Positions 23,019 to 32,741 of a stretch of 64,000 nucleotides of DNA are shown here, piece after piece (within the stretch, counting starts at the first letter, position 1; the number at the start of each line of letters is the position of its first letter). Where the stretch lies: contig OZ038388.1 in the NCBI GenBank assembly GCA_964036045.1, forward strand, positions 505,501 to 569,500, written 5' to 3'. The translations under genes and the position numbers were made by a program. The DNA comes from Eutreptiella sp. 'Long Island Sound 2002' (Eukaryota > Euglenozoa > Euglenophyceae > Eutreptiales > Eutreptiaceae). Under the pieces are notes generated by a model. The model did no database searches. It worked only from the letters and a program-made list of their open reading frames with translations, and had not been told where the DNA came from.

Positions 23019-23268
23019 GCCCCCCAGAGCTGCCGCCCAAAGGAGGGGGCATGGGGCCCTACCCATGGACACATGTGGGGACACCCTCCCACCTGGGACA
23101 CATGGACCGGGTGGCCGCGACAATGCCTTCCCAAGCACATGCGGGAGCGGCTCAAGAGGCACCTGACATAGGGCAGTGGGAGGGACAGGACGTCCCCTTG
23201 GTAAGACCTTCTTCCTGCAATGTCAAAGGAGGCATCCCGAGCTCCCGAAGATACCTACCTACCTACCT
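23019..23268. other. 250-bp insertion in gypsy RT
   Basis: It separates the codons for GT and NTQED just after the RT active site. Its right end is a run of TACC repeats. No clear target duplication or terminal inverted repeat is seen. Read on the minus strand, a GTAGGT donor is present, but no acceptor preserves the frame. Confidence 0.6.
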
Positions 23269-25650
23269 GGTCCCGAGGCATACATCGTCGATGTGAGCCT
23301 CCATCTGGGCACCACGGGATATGAGCTCCTGCACCTCAGGTCTCCTTCGTAGGATGGACAAGATCTTGTTCATCAGCTCTTGGAATAGAGCGGGTGCGTT
23401 AGCCACGCCAAACGGCATGACCTTCCACTTGAACACCCTGCCCTGAGGGGTGATGAAGGCCAGTAGTTCCTGTGCGTTGGGCGTCAGGTCCACTTGCCAG
23501 AATCCGCTCCTCTGGTCCATTTTGGTCTTGTAGCGACAGGAGGCTATCTTCTCCAGGGTAGACTCCATATTGGGAATGGACCCTGAGTGGTTCAGCGTTT
23601 TCTTGTTCAGCTCTCCGTAGTCCACTACCAGCCGTTTGGCTGTAGACCCAGGTTTAGCCACCAGGAAACAGGGGCTGCAGTGTAGGGGGTAGTCCCCGTC
23701 CTTGTACTCCAGGACTAGCCCAGCGTCGATACATTCTTGTATCTGTCGCTCAATCTCGTCGGCCTGCTCTTTAGGAGCTGGATAGGGTCTCCTCCTGATC
23801 TTGTGACCCACGAACTCGGGTTTCAGCTTGAGGTCCATCTGTACCAGCTTGTCACATGAGGCTGGAGGGGGTAGTTCTCCGAACACCTCCAGATAGGTCC
23901 TTATAAGCTTCTGTACCCGCGGGTCCAATACATTGATCTTGTCCTCCGTGTCCTCATCAGAGTGTAAGTTGCTTGCCCCCTGAGTAATAGACGTCGGGAG
24001 GTGGTCCTCCACCGACTCTTCGCCTGTGGTAGTGTCCTTCAGCCCTTGGTAGGCATATAGAAGGTCTTGTTCAACCATCTCCGGTGGACGATGGCAACAT
24101 AGGCACGCTCGAGGGGGTTCACATACACATTCCTCCGAGAGGTCGTCCTCATCTGGGGTCCTCACATGGGCGCCCCACACGCTCTTCATGAGCTTAAGAT
24201 CTACCTCCCTTTGCCAGGTGGTGATCTTCTGTTCGAGGTCCTCCTTCAATTGGGATAGGTCTCCCATACGTCCTTGCTTCAGTGGCCATGAGCTGCGGGT
24301 AGGCTTCGCGTAGCATAGCTCTTTTGCCACCAACTTCCTCTTGGAATCCACATACTCCCTGAGCCTGGATCGAGGGTCCAGCTCCTCGTCCACGGGGTCT
24401 TCCACCCTCATGGAGAGTAGGGGTTTCAGTGGCGCGACGTACTCGGCGTTCTCCACTTCCTCCACACAGGTCTGCACGAAGAAGGCGTTGTGCTCAGTTT
24501 CGTCATCTGAGTGGATAGAGCTAGGTAGCTCAGATAGTCCACACTCAGAGACTCCATCAGGAACAGGTACATGACAGGGAGAGTTGGGGGCGTTGGTGTC
24601 AGTCACGACGTACTCATCTCCTCCGGGTGTGGTCTCAACAGCATCTTGAGGTCGTAGGCGATCCTTCAAGTCACCCAAAGCGAGTCCGTCGCTTTCTCGT
24701 TGTATAGCCTGGACCAGAGTCAGGTCCAGATCCTCCCAGGGGATGGAGGTAAGACCTCCGTCCACCACGCTCAGCATACTCCCCCATCCGGGTTTCCCAA
24801 TAGGCATCTTGCGTCCCAGAGGCACGTAGATGGCCTCATCAGGCAAACGAACAGAGCTGATAGTCAGCCTGTCCAGGAGGTTTCGCCAGTACTCGTTGCC
24901 CCCATGGGCTCCCCAATCCGGGGAACACAGGACCATACGGGAACGTTCCAAGGCCACCTTGGTCAGCACCTTCCCCAGTTCACTGAATCTGGGGTTCCCG
25001 TAGGCCATCCCGAAAGAGGGCCAGTAACATTTGTGGCTGCAGTTCTTCCCCTTGCTGCAGTAAAGGTCCAGTACATGCTGCTTGTCGCTGGCGAACAACT
25101 CCACACTCAGGTCTTCTCTAGAGTAACCCAACTCCTTCAGACCTTGGTCTAGGACTTCCCCCAATAGTTGATAGCCCTCAGTTTTGGAGGCCGCCATCAT
25201 GTTCGAGGGCTCCTCCTTCGATAGCCTCAGGTAACTCGAGGTATGTTCCGACTGCTCGAGTGGCACAGACTCTCTGCCACTGCCGTGGTCCACGTAGAGG
25301 AGGTAGGGCGCTTGCAGCGTCAGGGATTGTATCTGGGAGTGTTGTACGAAGAAGTCAGTACCCAGTACAAAGTCGAAGGCCTCAGTGTCCATCACATAGA
25401 ACCAATGGGCGATAGTCCGGGAGCCCATAGGTACCTCCACTTCACAGTCCCCGCAGCTGTGCAGCACATGTCCATCCCCCATGCGTATAGCAGCGGTGGT
25501 CATGGTGTTCTTCAGGCTCCCACAAGGTAAAATTTTCTTGGCCACTATAGAGATGGTGGCGCCAGTGTCCAATACCCCCAGGTATTCGCGTCCCCCTAGT
25601 CGGATACGTACCCAAAACACCAGGTCTTCGGTGCCACCAGAGCGTCCCCG
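23269..25650 (-). pseudogene. Gypsy Pol N-terminal part: protease, middle domain, RT
   Basis: In the same frame as Gag, directly after its UGA. The aspartic protease has VLDTGATISIV. The middle domain (about 24880-25170) has VELFASDKQH, YGNPRFSEL and CSPDWG, resembling a Dam-type N6-adenine methyltransferase fold with NPRF in place of NPPF/Y. A long acidic linker precedes RT, which begins near 23840 (KLKPEFVGHKIRRRPYPAP) and has LVVDYGELN, KMDQRSGFWQVDL and catalytic HIDD. Reading stops in the 250-bp insertion just past HIDDVCLGT. RT is otherwise well preserved up to that point. Confidence 0.9.
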
Positions 25651-25653
25651 TCA
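25651..25653 (-). promoter_or_regulatory. Gag-Pol UGA stop in candidate readthrough context
   Basis: A single UGA separates Gag and Pol, which share a frame. The next codon is CGG. UGA followed by CGG is a known leaky context in some plant RNA viruses. The protein sense continues at once (RGRSGGTED), so a programmed readthrough to set the Gag:Pol ratio is plausible. Confidence 0.5.
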
Positions 25654-28137
25654 GAACTCCGCGGGACAGGTCACCTCGAACCCCTTGTTCCGCAATTTGC
25701 GGGCCATCCTCATGAAACGGCTCCTCTTCTTAGCGTTGCCGTCATCACCACCTTCATGCTCACGCTTGGCTCCTTGTTCTTGCTGGGCCTGCGTTTGTGA
25801 GCGTGTGGTAGGACCAGACTGCCCTCCAGAGGGCTCGGAGTTCCCCCCTGGATTAGGGTTGGGGTTGCCTCGGTTCTTGTCCTTGTTCTTGTTGTCAGGC
25901 TGGCGGTTAGCGCCTCCTCCTCGTCCACCTTGACCTGTGTCTTGCCCTTGACCACGTCCTTTCGACTTGCCCTTGCCGGAGTCGTTGCCTTTGCTTTTGC
26001 CTCCACCTTTGCCTGAGCCTTTGCCAGGATCTTCACCCTTAAGCTTCGCCGATAGGCGTTGCTTATGGTAGCACTCATCCTCGTAGTGCTTCCGCTTACC
26101 GCAGAATGCACACGTGATGGTGCAGATGTAATGATCCGGCAGCTTCGCTTTGGCGCCGGTGTTCTTCTCCTGCTGCTTCCCCTGGACTACGAAGCAGTCT
26201 CGCTGCTCGCAGTCAGGGGCGTGCTGCAGGTGGCCCTGCTCGTCTCTGGCATCACACCAGAATAGCTCCTTCACGTTCTCCATGATACGGGCGTGGGCGT
26301 GTTTGGGGGTAGTCCCCTGCCCAGGTCGGGACCCTTGGTACCCTTTGCCATGACCTCCAGAACCTCGTCCTCCAGGACGGTAATTGTCTAAGTGCTGGTC
26401 GCTCTCCTTCTCCAGCGCCAGCTCCAGGAGTAGCACGCATACATCCTCGTAGCGGAGGGATCTAGCCTTGCGCTCCGCCGTCGAACGGCACGCGTCCCAT
26501 AGCTCTCGAGGGAGCTTGGCCACCAACCAGAACAGCAGGTCGTCGCTGCTGTAGGAACCGGGCGTCAGTCGTCCAGCCCAGTGATCCAGGTCAGCCAACA
26601 GCTCAGAGACCCTGCCAGGTTTGGGGTTGTTGGGCAGCACGGGCAGGTTCTGGATCTCGGCCCTGATGGAGAGGTCGGTTTCGTAGGTCGGGTACTGCCT
26701 CTCCAGGGCAACCAACACATCGGCAAAGGTGGCGGAGTTAGTCACGATCTGCCTGACCTGCTTCTCCAGGTACTTGGTCTTGCAGCACTGCAGGAGCAGA
26801 TCGCACTTGACTCGCCCAGTAGCGTGGGTTTGGCCGGTCAATCGGAGAAACCGGCCAAAATTCTCAGCGAACTCGCTGAGGTCCTTGCCTGTGAACTCAG
26901 GCAGGTTCACCCTGATCTTGGAGGTGGCAATAGCCTTCGCCTCCTGAGACCTGCGTCCCTCAGGGCGTCGGGTCTTCTTCTTCTTCTTCTTCTTCTTCTT
27001 ACCCCTTGGGTCCTCGGGGTCCTCCGGGTCATCGTCCTCTGAGGGCGAAGTAGAAGTCATTGACGGCGGCTCATCATCGGAGGGGTCTCCGCCTAGATCA
27101 CTAGAGCCATAAGGCTCCACGTCCACCATTGCCCTCAAGGCTGTCAGCCCCAGCCGGTCGAGCTCGGCCCTCGTAGAGTTCGTCACGTGGCTGTAGGGCG
27201 GCTGGGCTGTTCTCGGTACGAAGGGACTTCTCGGTATAGCTGCAGGGGTCGGCATCGGTCGACTCCTCAGGCTCCCCAGGGTGTTTGTCAACCCTGCCGC
27301 CAGGTGGTTGGCCTGTACTCGGTGGGGTGACATTCCCACCGTGGTAGGTGACGCTCGGGGCGGGATCATCAGGGGCTCCAGTTTCTCTCGGATCTCTTGA
27401 GTGAGGTCGCCCACGATTTTTGAAGAGGCTCCTCGGAGCACCTCGTTGATCTCCGACCGCGTCAGGGACCTGTTGGAGGATCTCCCCGATCCTCTACTCC
27501 TGCCTCCAAGAGACTCGGGTCCTCTCCTCAACCCACTCAAGGTTGCATACCCAGGTGCATACCCAGGAACATCCACATAGGTTCCAGTAGCGGGTAGTGG
27601 ATGGGGATATTCAGCCGCATACAATCGCGGCGCAGAGCTGGAAGCCACCGGCTCACTGGCGGTAGTTGCCTCAGGGAGCGCAGTGGTAGGTGGGACCATA
27701 CCATAGGCGGGGTAGGGAGGCATGCCAGTAAAGCCTGTGCCCTCTGCCATAGGCGGGTTGGTTATGGGACTGGATGTTGCAGCGGCTGGGTCTGGAATTG
27801 GGAGTGTGGTGGTTAAAGGAGAGGGTGATGCGTGGAGGCCAGAAGCGCTTGTTGCGCCTTCGAAGGTAGGGACATTCGTCAGGTCTTGCCGTTGCTCCTC
27901 TCCTTCGTCTGCTTCGTCTCCAGCATCCTTCTCGCTCTCTCTCTTCCTCTTCACAGGCTGAGTGACCACCTCTTCGACTGTGAGGGCCCTGAAGGCCGTC
28001 TGGAGTCCATCCAACGAGTCCTCAGCCACTTCCACTGGCCCATGTAAGGGCTCCGAAGGTACAGCGCCGCTAGGTCCAGGTCCAGGTTCACCTGGTGCTG
28101 GCCTTGCCGGTGCCTCAGGCGCTGGCGCTGTCTTCAC
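25651..28137 (-). CDS. Gypsy Gag
   Basis: 828 codons. The N-terminal 350 residues are Pro/Ala/Ser-rich and probably disordered. A Lys run (about 26970-27000) precedes the capsid-like region (FTGKDLSEFAENFGRFLRL to LARDLELALE-like helices, about 26430-26930). A CCHC zinc knuckle follows (CAFCGKRKHYEDEC, about 26070-26115), then a Lys/Gly-rich nucleic-acid-binding tail. The reading opens without an ATG: the first in-frame codon after an upstream TAA region is GTG at 28137, so the true start is uncertain (mutated ATG, or use of a later ATG). It forms the particle and packages element RNA. Confidence 0.85.
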   Translation of the reverse strand: MKTAPAPEAPARPAPGEPGPGPSGAVPSEPLHGPVEVAEDSLDGLQTAFRALTVEEVVTQPVKRKRESEKDAGDEADEGEEQRQDLTNVPTFEGATSASGLHASPSPLTTTLPIPDPAAATSSPITNPPMAEGTGFTGMPPYPAYGMVPPTTALPEATTASEPVASSSAPRLYAAEYPHPLPATGTYVDVPGYAPGYATLSGLRRGPESLGGRSRGSGRSSNRSLTRSEINEVLRGASSKIVGDLTQEIREKLEPLMIPPRASPTTVGMSPHRVQANHLAAGLTNTLGSLRSRPMPTPAAIPRSPFVPRTAQPPYSHVTNSTRAELDRLGLTALRAMVDVEPYGSSDLGGDPSDDEPPSMTSTSPSEDDDPEDPEDPRGKKKKKKKKKTRRPEGRRSQEAKAIATSKIRVNLPEFTGKDLSEFAENFGRFLRLTGQTHATGRVKCDLLLQCCKTKYLEKQVRQIVTNSATFADVLVALERQYPTYETDLSIRAEIQNLPVLPNNPKPGRVSELLADLDHWAGRLTPGSYSSDDLLFWLVAKLPRELWDACRSTAERKARSLRYEDVCVLLLELALEKESDQHLDNYRPGGRGSGGHGKGYQGSRPGQGTTPKHAHARIMENVKELFWCDARDEQGHLQHAPDCEQRDCFVVQGKQQEKNTGAKAKLPDHYICTITCAFCGKRKHYEDECYHKQRLSAKLKGEDPGKGSGKGGGKSKGNDSGKGKSKGRGQGQDTGQGGRGGGANRQPDNKNKDKNRGNPNPNPGGNSEPSGGQSGPTTRSQTQAQQEQGAKREHEGGDDGNAKKRSRFMRMARKLRNKGFEVTCPAEF

Positions 28138-28251
28138 GTCGGCGTCCTCCTTCCTTGTGTCCGTCTTCGTTCGCCCTTCTGCTTATATGTGCCTGTACTC
28201 GGCGCACTGCATGTACGGCGCGGGGTTGCTGCCGGTGCGCAGAGAGAGACT
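28138..28251 (-). other. Short leader of gypsy element
   Basis: 114 bp between the PBS and the Gag reading frame. No feature is seen. Confidence 0.5.
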
Positions 28252-28265
28252 GCCTCTTGCTACCA
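28252..28265 (-). promoter_or_regulatory. Primer-binding site of gypsy element
   Basis: On the minus strand TGGTAGCAAGAGGC follows the 5' LTR. It differs by an inserted A from the PBS of elements A and B (TGGTAGCAGAG), so the same tRNA probably primes them all. Confidence 0.75.
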
Positions 28266-29050
28266 GAAAAGTTTGTAGTGGTTTCAACACTGTGTTTTTG
28301 TCTCTCCTGCTGCTTGCTGCTGGTGTAGGGTTTCCTGCTGCTTGTTTTTGGAGATGAAAAGCTTTTGTTTGCTGAAATACAGTAAATCCAGGATAGCCCA
28401 AGCCAGAGGTGTGCAAGGAGAAGAGAATCAGGATCAAAGCATGAAGGGCTGCAGTGTAAACAGTGAAAGATGAAAGGATATTCACAGAAACTGCAACTCA
28501 GGTCAAATCGAAATGCATATTCACAAAGATAGCTGAAATGTTTTGGAAAAGAGTTGGAAAACTGCCCCATGGTCACTCTATTCCCATAGTGCCATCTCAG
28601 GAGATGTGCACTCTTTGTTCTGGGTCCCATATGTGCTGAGGTGGCAGGGCATGTGGCGATGAGGTCACTGCCATCTCACATGGGATCTTCCTACTTAGCT
28701 AGGCTGACCAGGAATTGAACCCAGGACCTCTCAAAAAGAGGTGCCCAGCCCCCTAGGGTGCATACCACTCGGACAGCTAAGTATTCATGGAAAAACATAG
28801 ATAAATTCATAGGCTCTGCCTTGGATATGTCAGTTCTCAGTCAACTCAGGAAAAGATGATTTGCCTCACATTGAAAGGGGATTAAGGGGTCCACTCCATA
28901 TCCTGATTGGGTGTTTGGTTCCATAGGTCAAAATGTGTTATCACCAGTTTTGCTGGGACCAATACTAAGATAGAAATGCCCCGATGCTCAGTGCATCTCT
29001 AATACAACTAGAGTATGCCTCAAAGCATTGAAAAAGCACTTTTTCTTACT
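28265..29050 (-). repeat. 5' LTR of gypsy element
   Basis: 786 bp, paired with 4216-5001. The flanking duplication CGTCG at 29051-29055 belongs to the interrupted recombinase gene. Confidence 0.93.
28694..28781 (-). other. tRNA-like segment within 5' LTR
   Basis: Second copy of the 88-nt segment described at 4645-4732. The 7-bp end complements, A-box-like and B-box-like motifs are all kept. The box B differs slightly in flank (CCTGGGTTCAATTCC). Confidence 0.4.
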
Positions 29051-30344
29051 CGTCGCCCGGGTCCCGCTGCGGGGAAGCGCGCCGCGCCGCTTGCCGCCGC
29101 TCGTGGAAGAACGCCTTCAGCTGCTTGGCCACGGGGGCAGGCATAGTACTGTGAATGGTGTACGGCCCCCAAAAGAATGCACCTTTGCCCTCTGTGAACA
29201 GGGCCTCGACCGCGACGTTGCCATGTGCCACCGCGGCGTCCGCGATGCGCACGTTCTCCGGGTCGAGGCGGCGTGTGTCGCCGACGCGCGCTGCTCGGTG
29301 CCAAGCGAGTTGCAGTAGGTACCAGGCATCGCTCCCCCGGAGGTGGGCCTCAAGCACATCAAAGTCGGCGTAGCTCAGAGGGGCTGACTTCTGCGGGCGC
29401 AGTGCGGTGACCGGTGCCTTGCGTGTGGCATGGGACGTCGCCCCGCGGAAATAGGGGTCCGTCCGAATGTCGATGACGGCCCCGTTGTAGGACGGAACGT
29501 AGTACTGGAGGTCACGCAGGGGGGACACCACCGTGGACAGCGAGGACGAAATGGTGCTCCAGGCCCAGTGGCGCTTCCTTGCCTCCCTTAGAACCATCTC
29601 GACCACCGCCTTCGGTAGGGGCGTGTTGTTGAATTCGTCCGGCAGATGGCGGATACGGTGAATCCACCGTAGGTGGGACTGGCGTGTCTTCGGTGACATG
29701 CCGTACCACACAAGGGGATGCACATGGCGAGGACACTCCAGCGCCTTGCCCAGCGGGTGCCACCGCTTGGCATCTAGGACCCTCCAGGTGCCCGCGGGGG
29801 CGCTGTCCATGGATGCCAGGGTAGCGCGCGCCGGATCGTCGAGCTGGTTGCGCAGGGCATCGACCTCGGATGGATCTGCGGCCTCGTCGCCGTAGTCGCT
29901 CCCCACGTCATTGTCGTCCTCACACCCACAGCTCGAGGCGAACTCCGGGAGAGCCTGAACGCGGCCGAGGGTAAAGTAGGTGAAGTCAGGGTCCGGGAGT
30001 TGAAGGTAGGCTGGATCCTGAGACTCAAATTGACAGCACTTGTCGCACCAGCGCGCGAGGACCTCGGCCTCGCCCAGGGCCGACCGAGCAGGGGCCCGCA
30101 GAAGTAGCGCCACACACTGGACCCGATGGGCCCCACGGCGCGCCATGGAGAGGCGGATATGCGACCCCCGCGGCACGTCACAGAGCGCACGCTCCACTTC
30201 ATTGTGACGCATGGCTGGCACACCTTCCCGCGGGGTGAAAAGCACCGTGTCGGCGGAGGGTCCCGTAGGGCATGTGTCCCCCGTAGAAACAGCGTCCCAA
30301 GTCGGCTCCCCCTCGGGATCGAGGACGCGGAGAACGGCGTGCCG
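29051..30344 (-). pseudogene. Tyrosine recombinase, N-terminal and core part
   Basis: Reads in frame from the codon after TAG 30345-30347 to the gypsy insertion point. The catalytic core starts with the helical SAM-like segment (ALECPRHVHPLVWYGMS, then HLRWIHRIR). Box I Arg lies in LAWHRAARVGDTRRL. It breaks off after RRASPQRDPGD and continues at 4215. The enzyme would join the element's circular DNA to the chromosome. Because the TAG at 30345 is the only break between protease and recombinase, both were probably one polyprotein. The family call is firm; the nearest subfamily (VIPER/TATE) is by memory of motif order. Confidence 0.82.
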
Positions 30345-32741
30345 CTAAGCCAAAGATGCATGGACCCAGCAGGTGTGTACCCCCGCGATTTCCAAGGCTG
30401 GTAGGCGGCAACCCCGGCGCATGGTAGTAGCGCACCCACAGCGTTGATCCGTTCCCTTAGCGGTCTCGAGAATGGCGGGGTGATGCCAGTGGCAGAAACC
30501 TCCGCACACGTGATTGGGTGACCGGGGGTTCCAGCAGTCCCGGCATGTCCCGCGGGGCGCGACCCGAGCCGACCCGGGCCCAGGGGCGCCATCCCGGGGC
30601 GCGGCGGACAGCGTCGTACCCAGCGATGACGGTTCCGTCGCCGACGTCGGGGAGGTAGAGGCCGGCGCGTGAGTCGCTGCGGGCGGGGTCACCTCCCTGT
30701 GGATGACTGGGTCAGGGCAGGGGACAACCGCTCCGTGCCGAGTCCGCCTCATCTGCGACTGCTCCGCAGCGGACAGTGCAGGGGGAGGGCGACCAGGCCC
30801 CACCTCGGGCAGAGAAACCGACACAGGCGGGCACGTCGCTTCCGCAGAAGGCACCGGCACGGAAGGACCGGACGGATCGGGTACAGGGGACAGCTCCCGC
30901 GTAGTCGGGGCACAAGACGGCAATACGGACCAACGGAGACTCGGGCGATCCGCCGGCTCCACTCCTGCCCGCGAAAGCCCCAGATAGAAGTTGCGGGCCT
31001 CACGAATGTGGGCCCTAGTCAGGATCCCTGCCTTGGTGAGCGCGTAGATGGTCTGGAGGGTGTTATTCACGGCCTCGACCCAACACTCTGTCTCCTGCTG
31101 ACGTCGACAAGACGCGTACACAGCCTCGGGCTGAACGGGCAGGCAGCAGTGGCGACGGAGAAAGGAGGCAAAGACGCCAGCCCAGCGCAACGTGGCTTCG
31201 CCGTACGCGGCCCTCCGAGCATCAAACCGCGCGCCCGTCGCGCCCGCCCCGTGCCAACTGTCCCGCACCACAATGGCTCCGCCCGCGTAGGCGGTGGCCA
31301 CGAAGTGCTGCTCCGGTGCGATGTGCGCCACCGTAGCGACCTTGCCGGTAAGTGTGCCCGGGTCCCACCGGGTGCCAGCGGGCAGGGTACAGCATCCCTC
31401 CCGCCAGGTGAGGGCCCTGCAGGGCAGATAACTCCATCCTGTAGCCGGTGGGTCACGAAAGACGGCGTCCAGGATTGGGGCATCCACGGCGGTGTCGGTT
31501 AAGTATGTGTGCCGTTGAAAGGCACGGTAGGCCATGTGCAGCTTATCCCCCTGCGCGGCGGCTCGGGCCCTCACTGAGGCCTCAATCTGGGCTGCACAGT
31601 CACGGAAAAGGCAGAGTAGAGGGCGGTCGCAGCGACAACCGCCTCGGGACGCCCAGAAAACCAAATTGGCGGTGGCTGACCCGAGCTTGGCAAGGCTGAC
31701 AGTCGCCTGCTCCCCCCCACCAGGATCGCAGTGATGGTAGAACTCGCGGACGAGGGCAATAGTCGCCCCGCTCAGGCCGGCGGACGCGGCCCTCGAGAGG
31801 AACCACGACAGGGGCACGGGCGTCTGCACAACGAACTGCTCGGTCAGACTCGCCGGGTCGAAAGTGGCTGCCGCGGCTCGCTGAGCGTCGGCGTCGTGCA
31901 CCGAGCGTCGCGCGCGCGTGCGATGGGCCACAGGTGGAGCCTCCTCAGGTACGTCGAGGGAATAGTGCACCGGGCCGAGCCCCAAGGCCCCCTCAGGTCC
32001 GTCTGCAGGGGGCGACAGGGGAATCGCAGCGGACGTCGGGGCCCCACCGCGCACGACGTTGTCAAAGCCGATCATGGAGGCAAAGTCGGGACACGCGGCG
32101 GCGAGGAGCGCCGTGAGATGCTGCGTCAAGGGGCGGCACTCCGTCAACAGCGCCCGCCACGCATGAGGGGAGACGTAGCGTGGGGGCGTCAACCGGGCCT
32201 GTGGCAAGGGCCTGGCGCCGTACGCGGCCCAGGCGCCCACGAAAAAGACATGGAGGCCGCACTCGGCGGACCCCCGGAACTGCTTGGCGTGCGCCACAAT
32301 CACCAGCTGTGCGAGGCCGAGATCGCGCGTGAAATGGGAGGTGATGTCCCTGGCGGTGGCCGAATGCCGGGCGGAGTCGTAGACGACGGTGGTCAGGCGC
32401 CCAGCAACCCGGCGGACAACCGCCGTAGTCCAATGATACCGAACGTGCACTGGCATAATAGCACACGAGTGCCTCTCCAAAATCGAGAGGAGCCGCGCGA
32501 CCAGGTCACGTGCCAGGTCCCGGCGGATCGACGGACACTCCTCCGTGCGTACCCGGTAGAACAAAGCGGCGGGCACGTAGTTGGGGAAGGCGGGGGCCAT
32601 CCGCAAATGCAAATCCATGTCACTCAACTCGGCATCGAGGGACCCGCCCCGTAGGTCGCCAGGGCAAGGCCTGCCGCACCCGGCCGAAGCTGGCCCCCTG
32701 TTTTGATTCACCTCCTCTGGAGAGCCAAGAGGACCGCTCAA
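30345..32741 (-). CDS. Tandem Ulp1/C48-like cysteine protease protein of YR element
   Basis: About 798 codons with no early ATG in frame; it is entered by -1 frameshift from Gag at 32741-32747. Domain 1 (about residues 90-175) has the Ulp1-type set H103 (YHW), D122 (VYDSA), Q154 and C161 in KQFRGSAECGLHV. Domain 2 (about 430-570) repeats it with H479, D494 (VVRDSWHG), Q548/Q549 and C553 in RRQQETECW. A Pro/Ser-rich linker follows, then a Cys/His-rich tail (about 725-795: CRDCW, VCGGFCHWHH, CGCATTMRRGC, HTCWVH) that may bind zinc. C48 enzymes cleave ubiquitin-like proteins after Gly-Gly. Likely roles are polyprotein maturation or removal of host modifiers. A TAG at 30345 separates it from the recombinase. 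Confidence 0.8.
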   Translation of the reverse strand: MSGPLGSPEEVNQNRGPASAGCGRPCPGDLRGGSLDAELSDMDLHLRMAPAFPNYVPAALFYRVRTEECPSIRRDLARDLVARLLSILERHSCAIMPVHVRYHWTTAVVRRVAGRLTTVVYDSARHSATARDITSHFTRDLGLAQLVIVAHAKQFRGSAECGLHVFFVGAWAAYGARPLPQARLTPPRYVSPHAWRALLTECRPLTQHLTALLAAACPDFASMIGFDNVVRGGAPTSAAIPLSPPADGPEGALGLGPVHYSLDVPEEAPPVAHRTRARRSVHDADAQRAAAATFDPASLTEQFVVQTPVPLSWFLSRAASAGLSGATIALVREFYHHCDPGGGEQATVSLAKLGSATANLVFWASRGGCRCDRPLLCLFRDCAAQIEASVRARAAAQGDKLHMAYRAFQRHTYLTDTAVDAPILDAVFRDPPATGWSYLPCRALTWREGCCTLPAGTRWDPGTLTGKVATVAHIAPEQHFVATAYAGGAIVVRDSWHGAGATGARFDARRAAYGEATLRWAGVFASFLRRHCCLPVQPEAVYASCRRQQETECWVEAVNNTLQTIYALTKAGILTRAHIREARNFYLGLSRAGVEPADRPSLRWSVLPSCAPTTRELSPVPDPSGPSVPVPSAEATCPPVSVSLPEVGPGRPPPALSAAEQSQMRRTRHGAVVPCPDPVIHREVTPPAATHAPASTSPTSATEPSSLGTTLSAAPRDGAPGPGSARVAPRGTCRDCWNPRSPNHVCGGFCHWHHPAILETAKGTDQRCGCATTMRRGCRLPALEIAGVHTCWVHASLA

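Larger units (their letters stand above)
4216..29050 (-). mobile_element. Ty3/gypsy chromodomain element inserted in the YR recombinase gene
   Basis: Flanked by 5-bp duplications CGTCG (4211-4215 and 29051-29055) and by two 786-bp LTRs at 4216-5001 and 28265-29050, about 97% alike by eye. Minus-strand order is 5' LTR, PBS, Gag, in-frame UGA, protease, a middle domain, RT, RNase H, integrase, chromodomain, about 2.2 kb of 3' untranslated sequence, PPT, 3' LTR. Its RT is split by element A (9694-22888) and by a separate 250-bp insertion. Without element A it is about 11.6 kb. Confidence 0.93.

Noticed and set aside
23019-23268. Spliceosomal intron in gypsy RT
   Set aside because: A GTAGGT donor exists on the minus strand, but no AG acceptor restores the RT frame.
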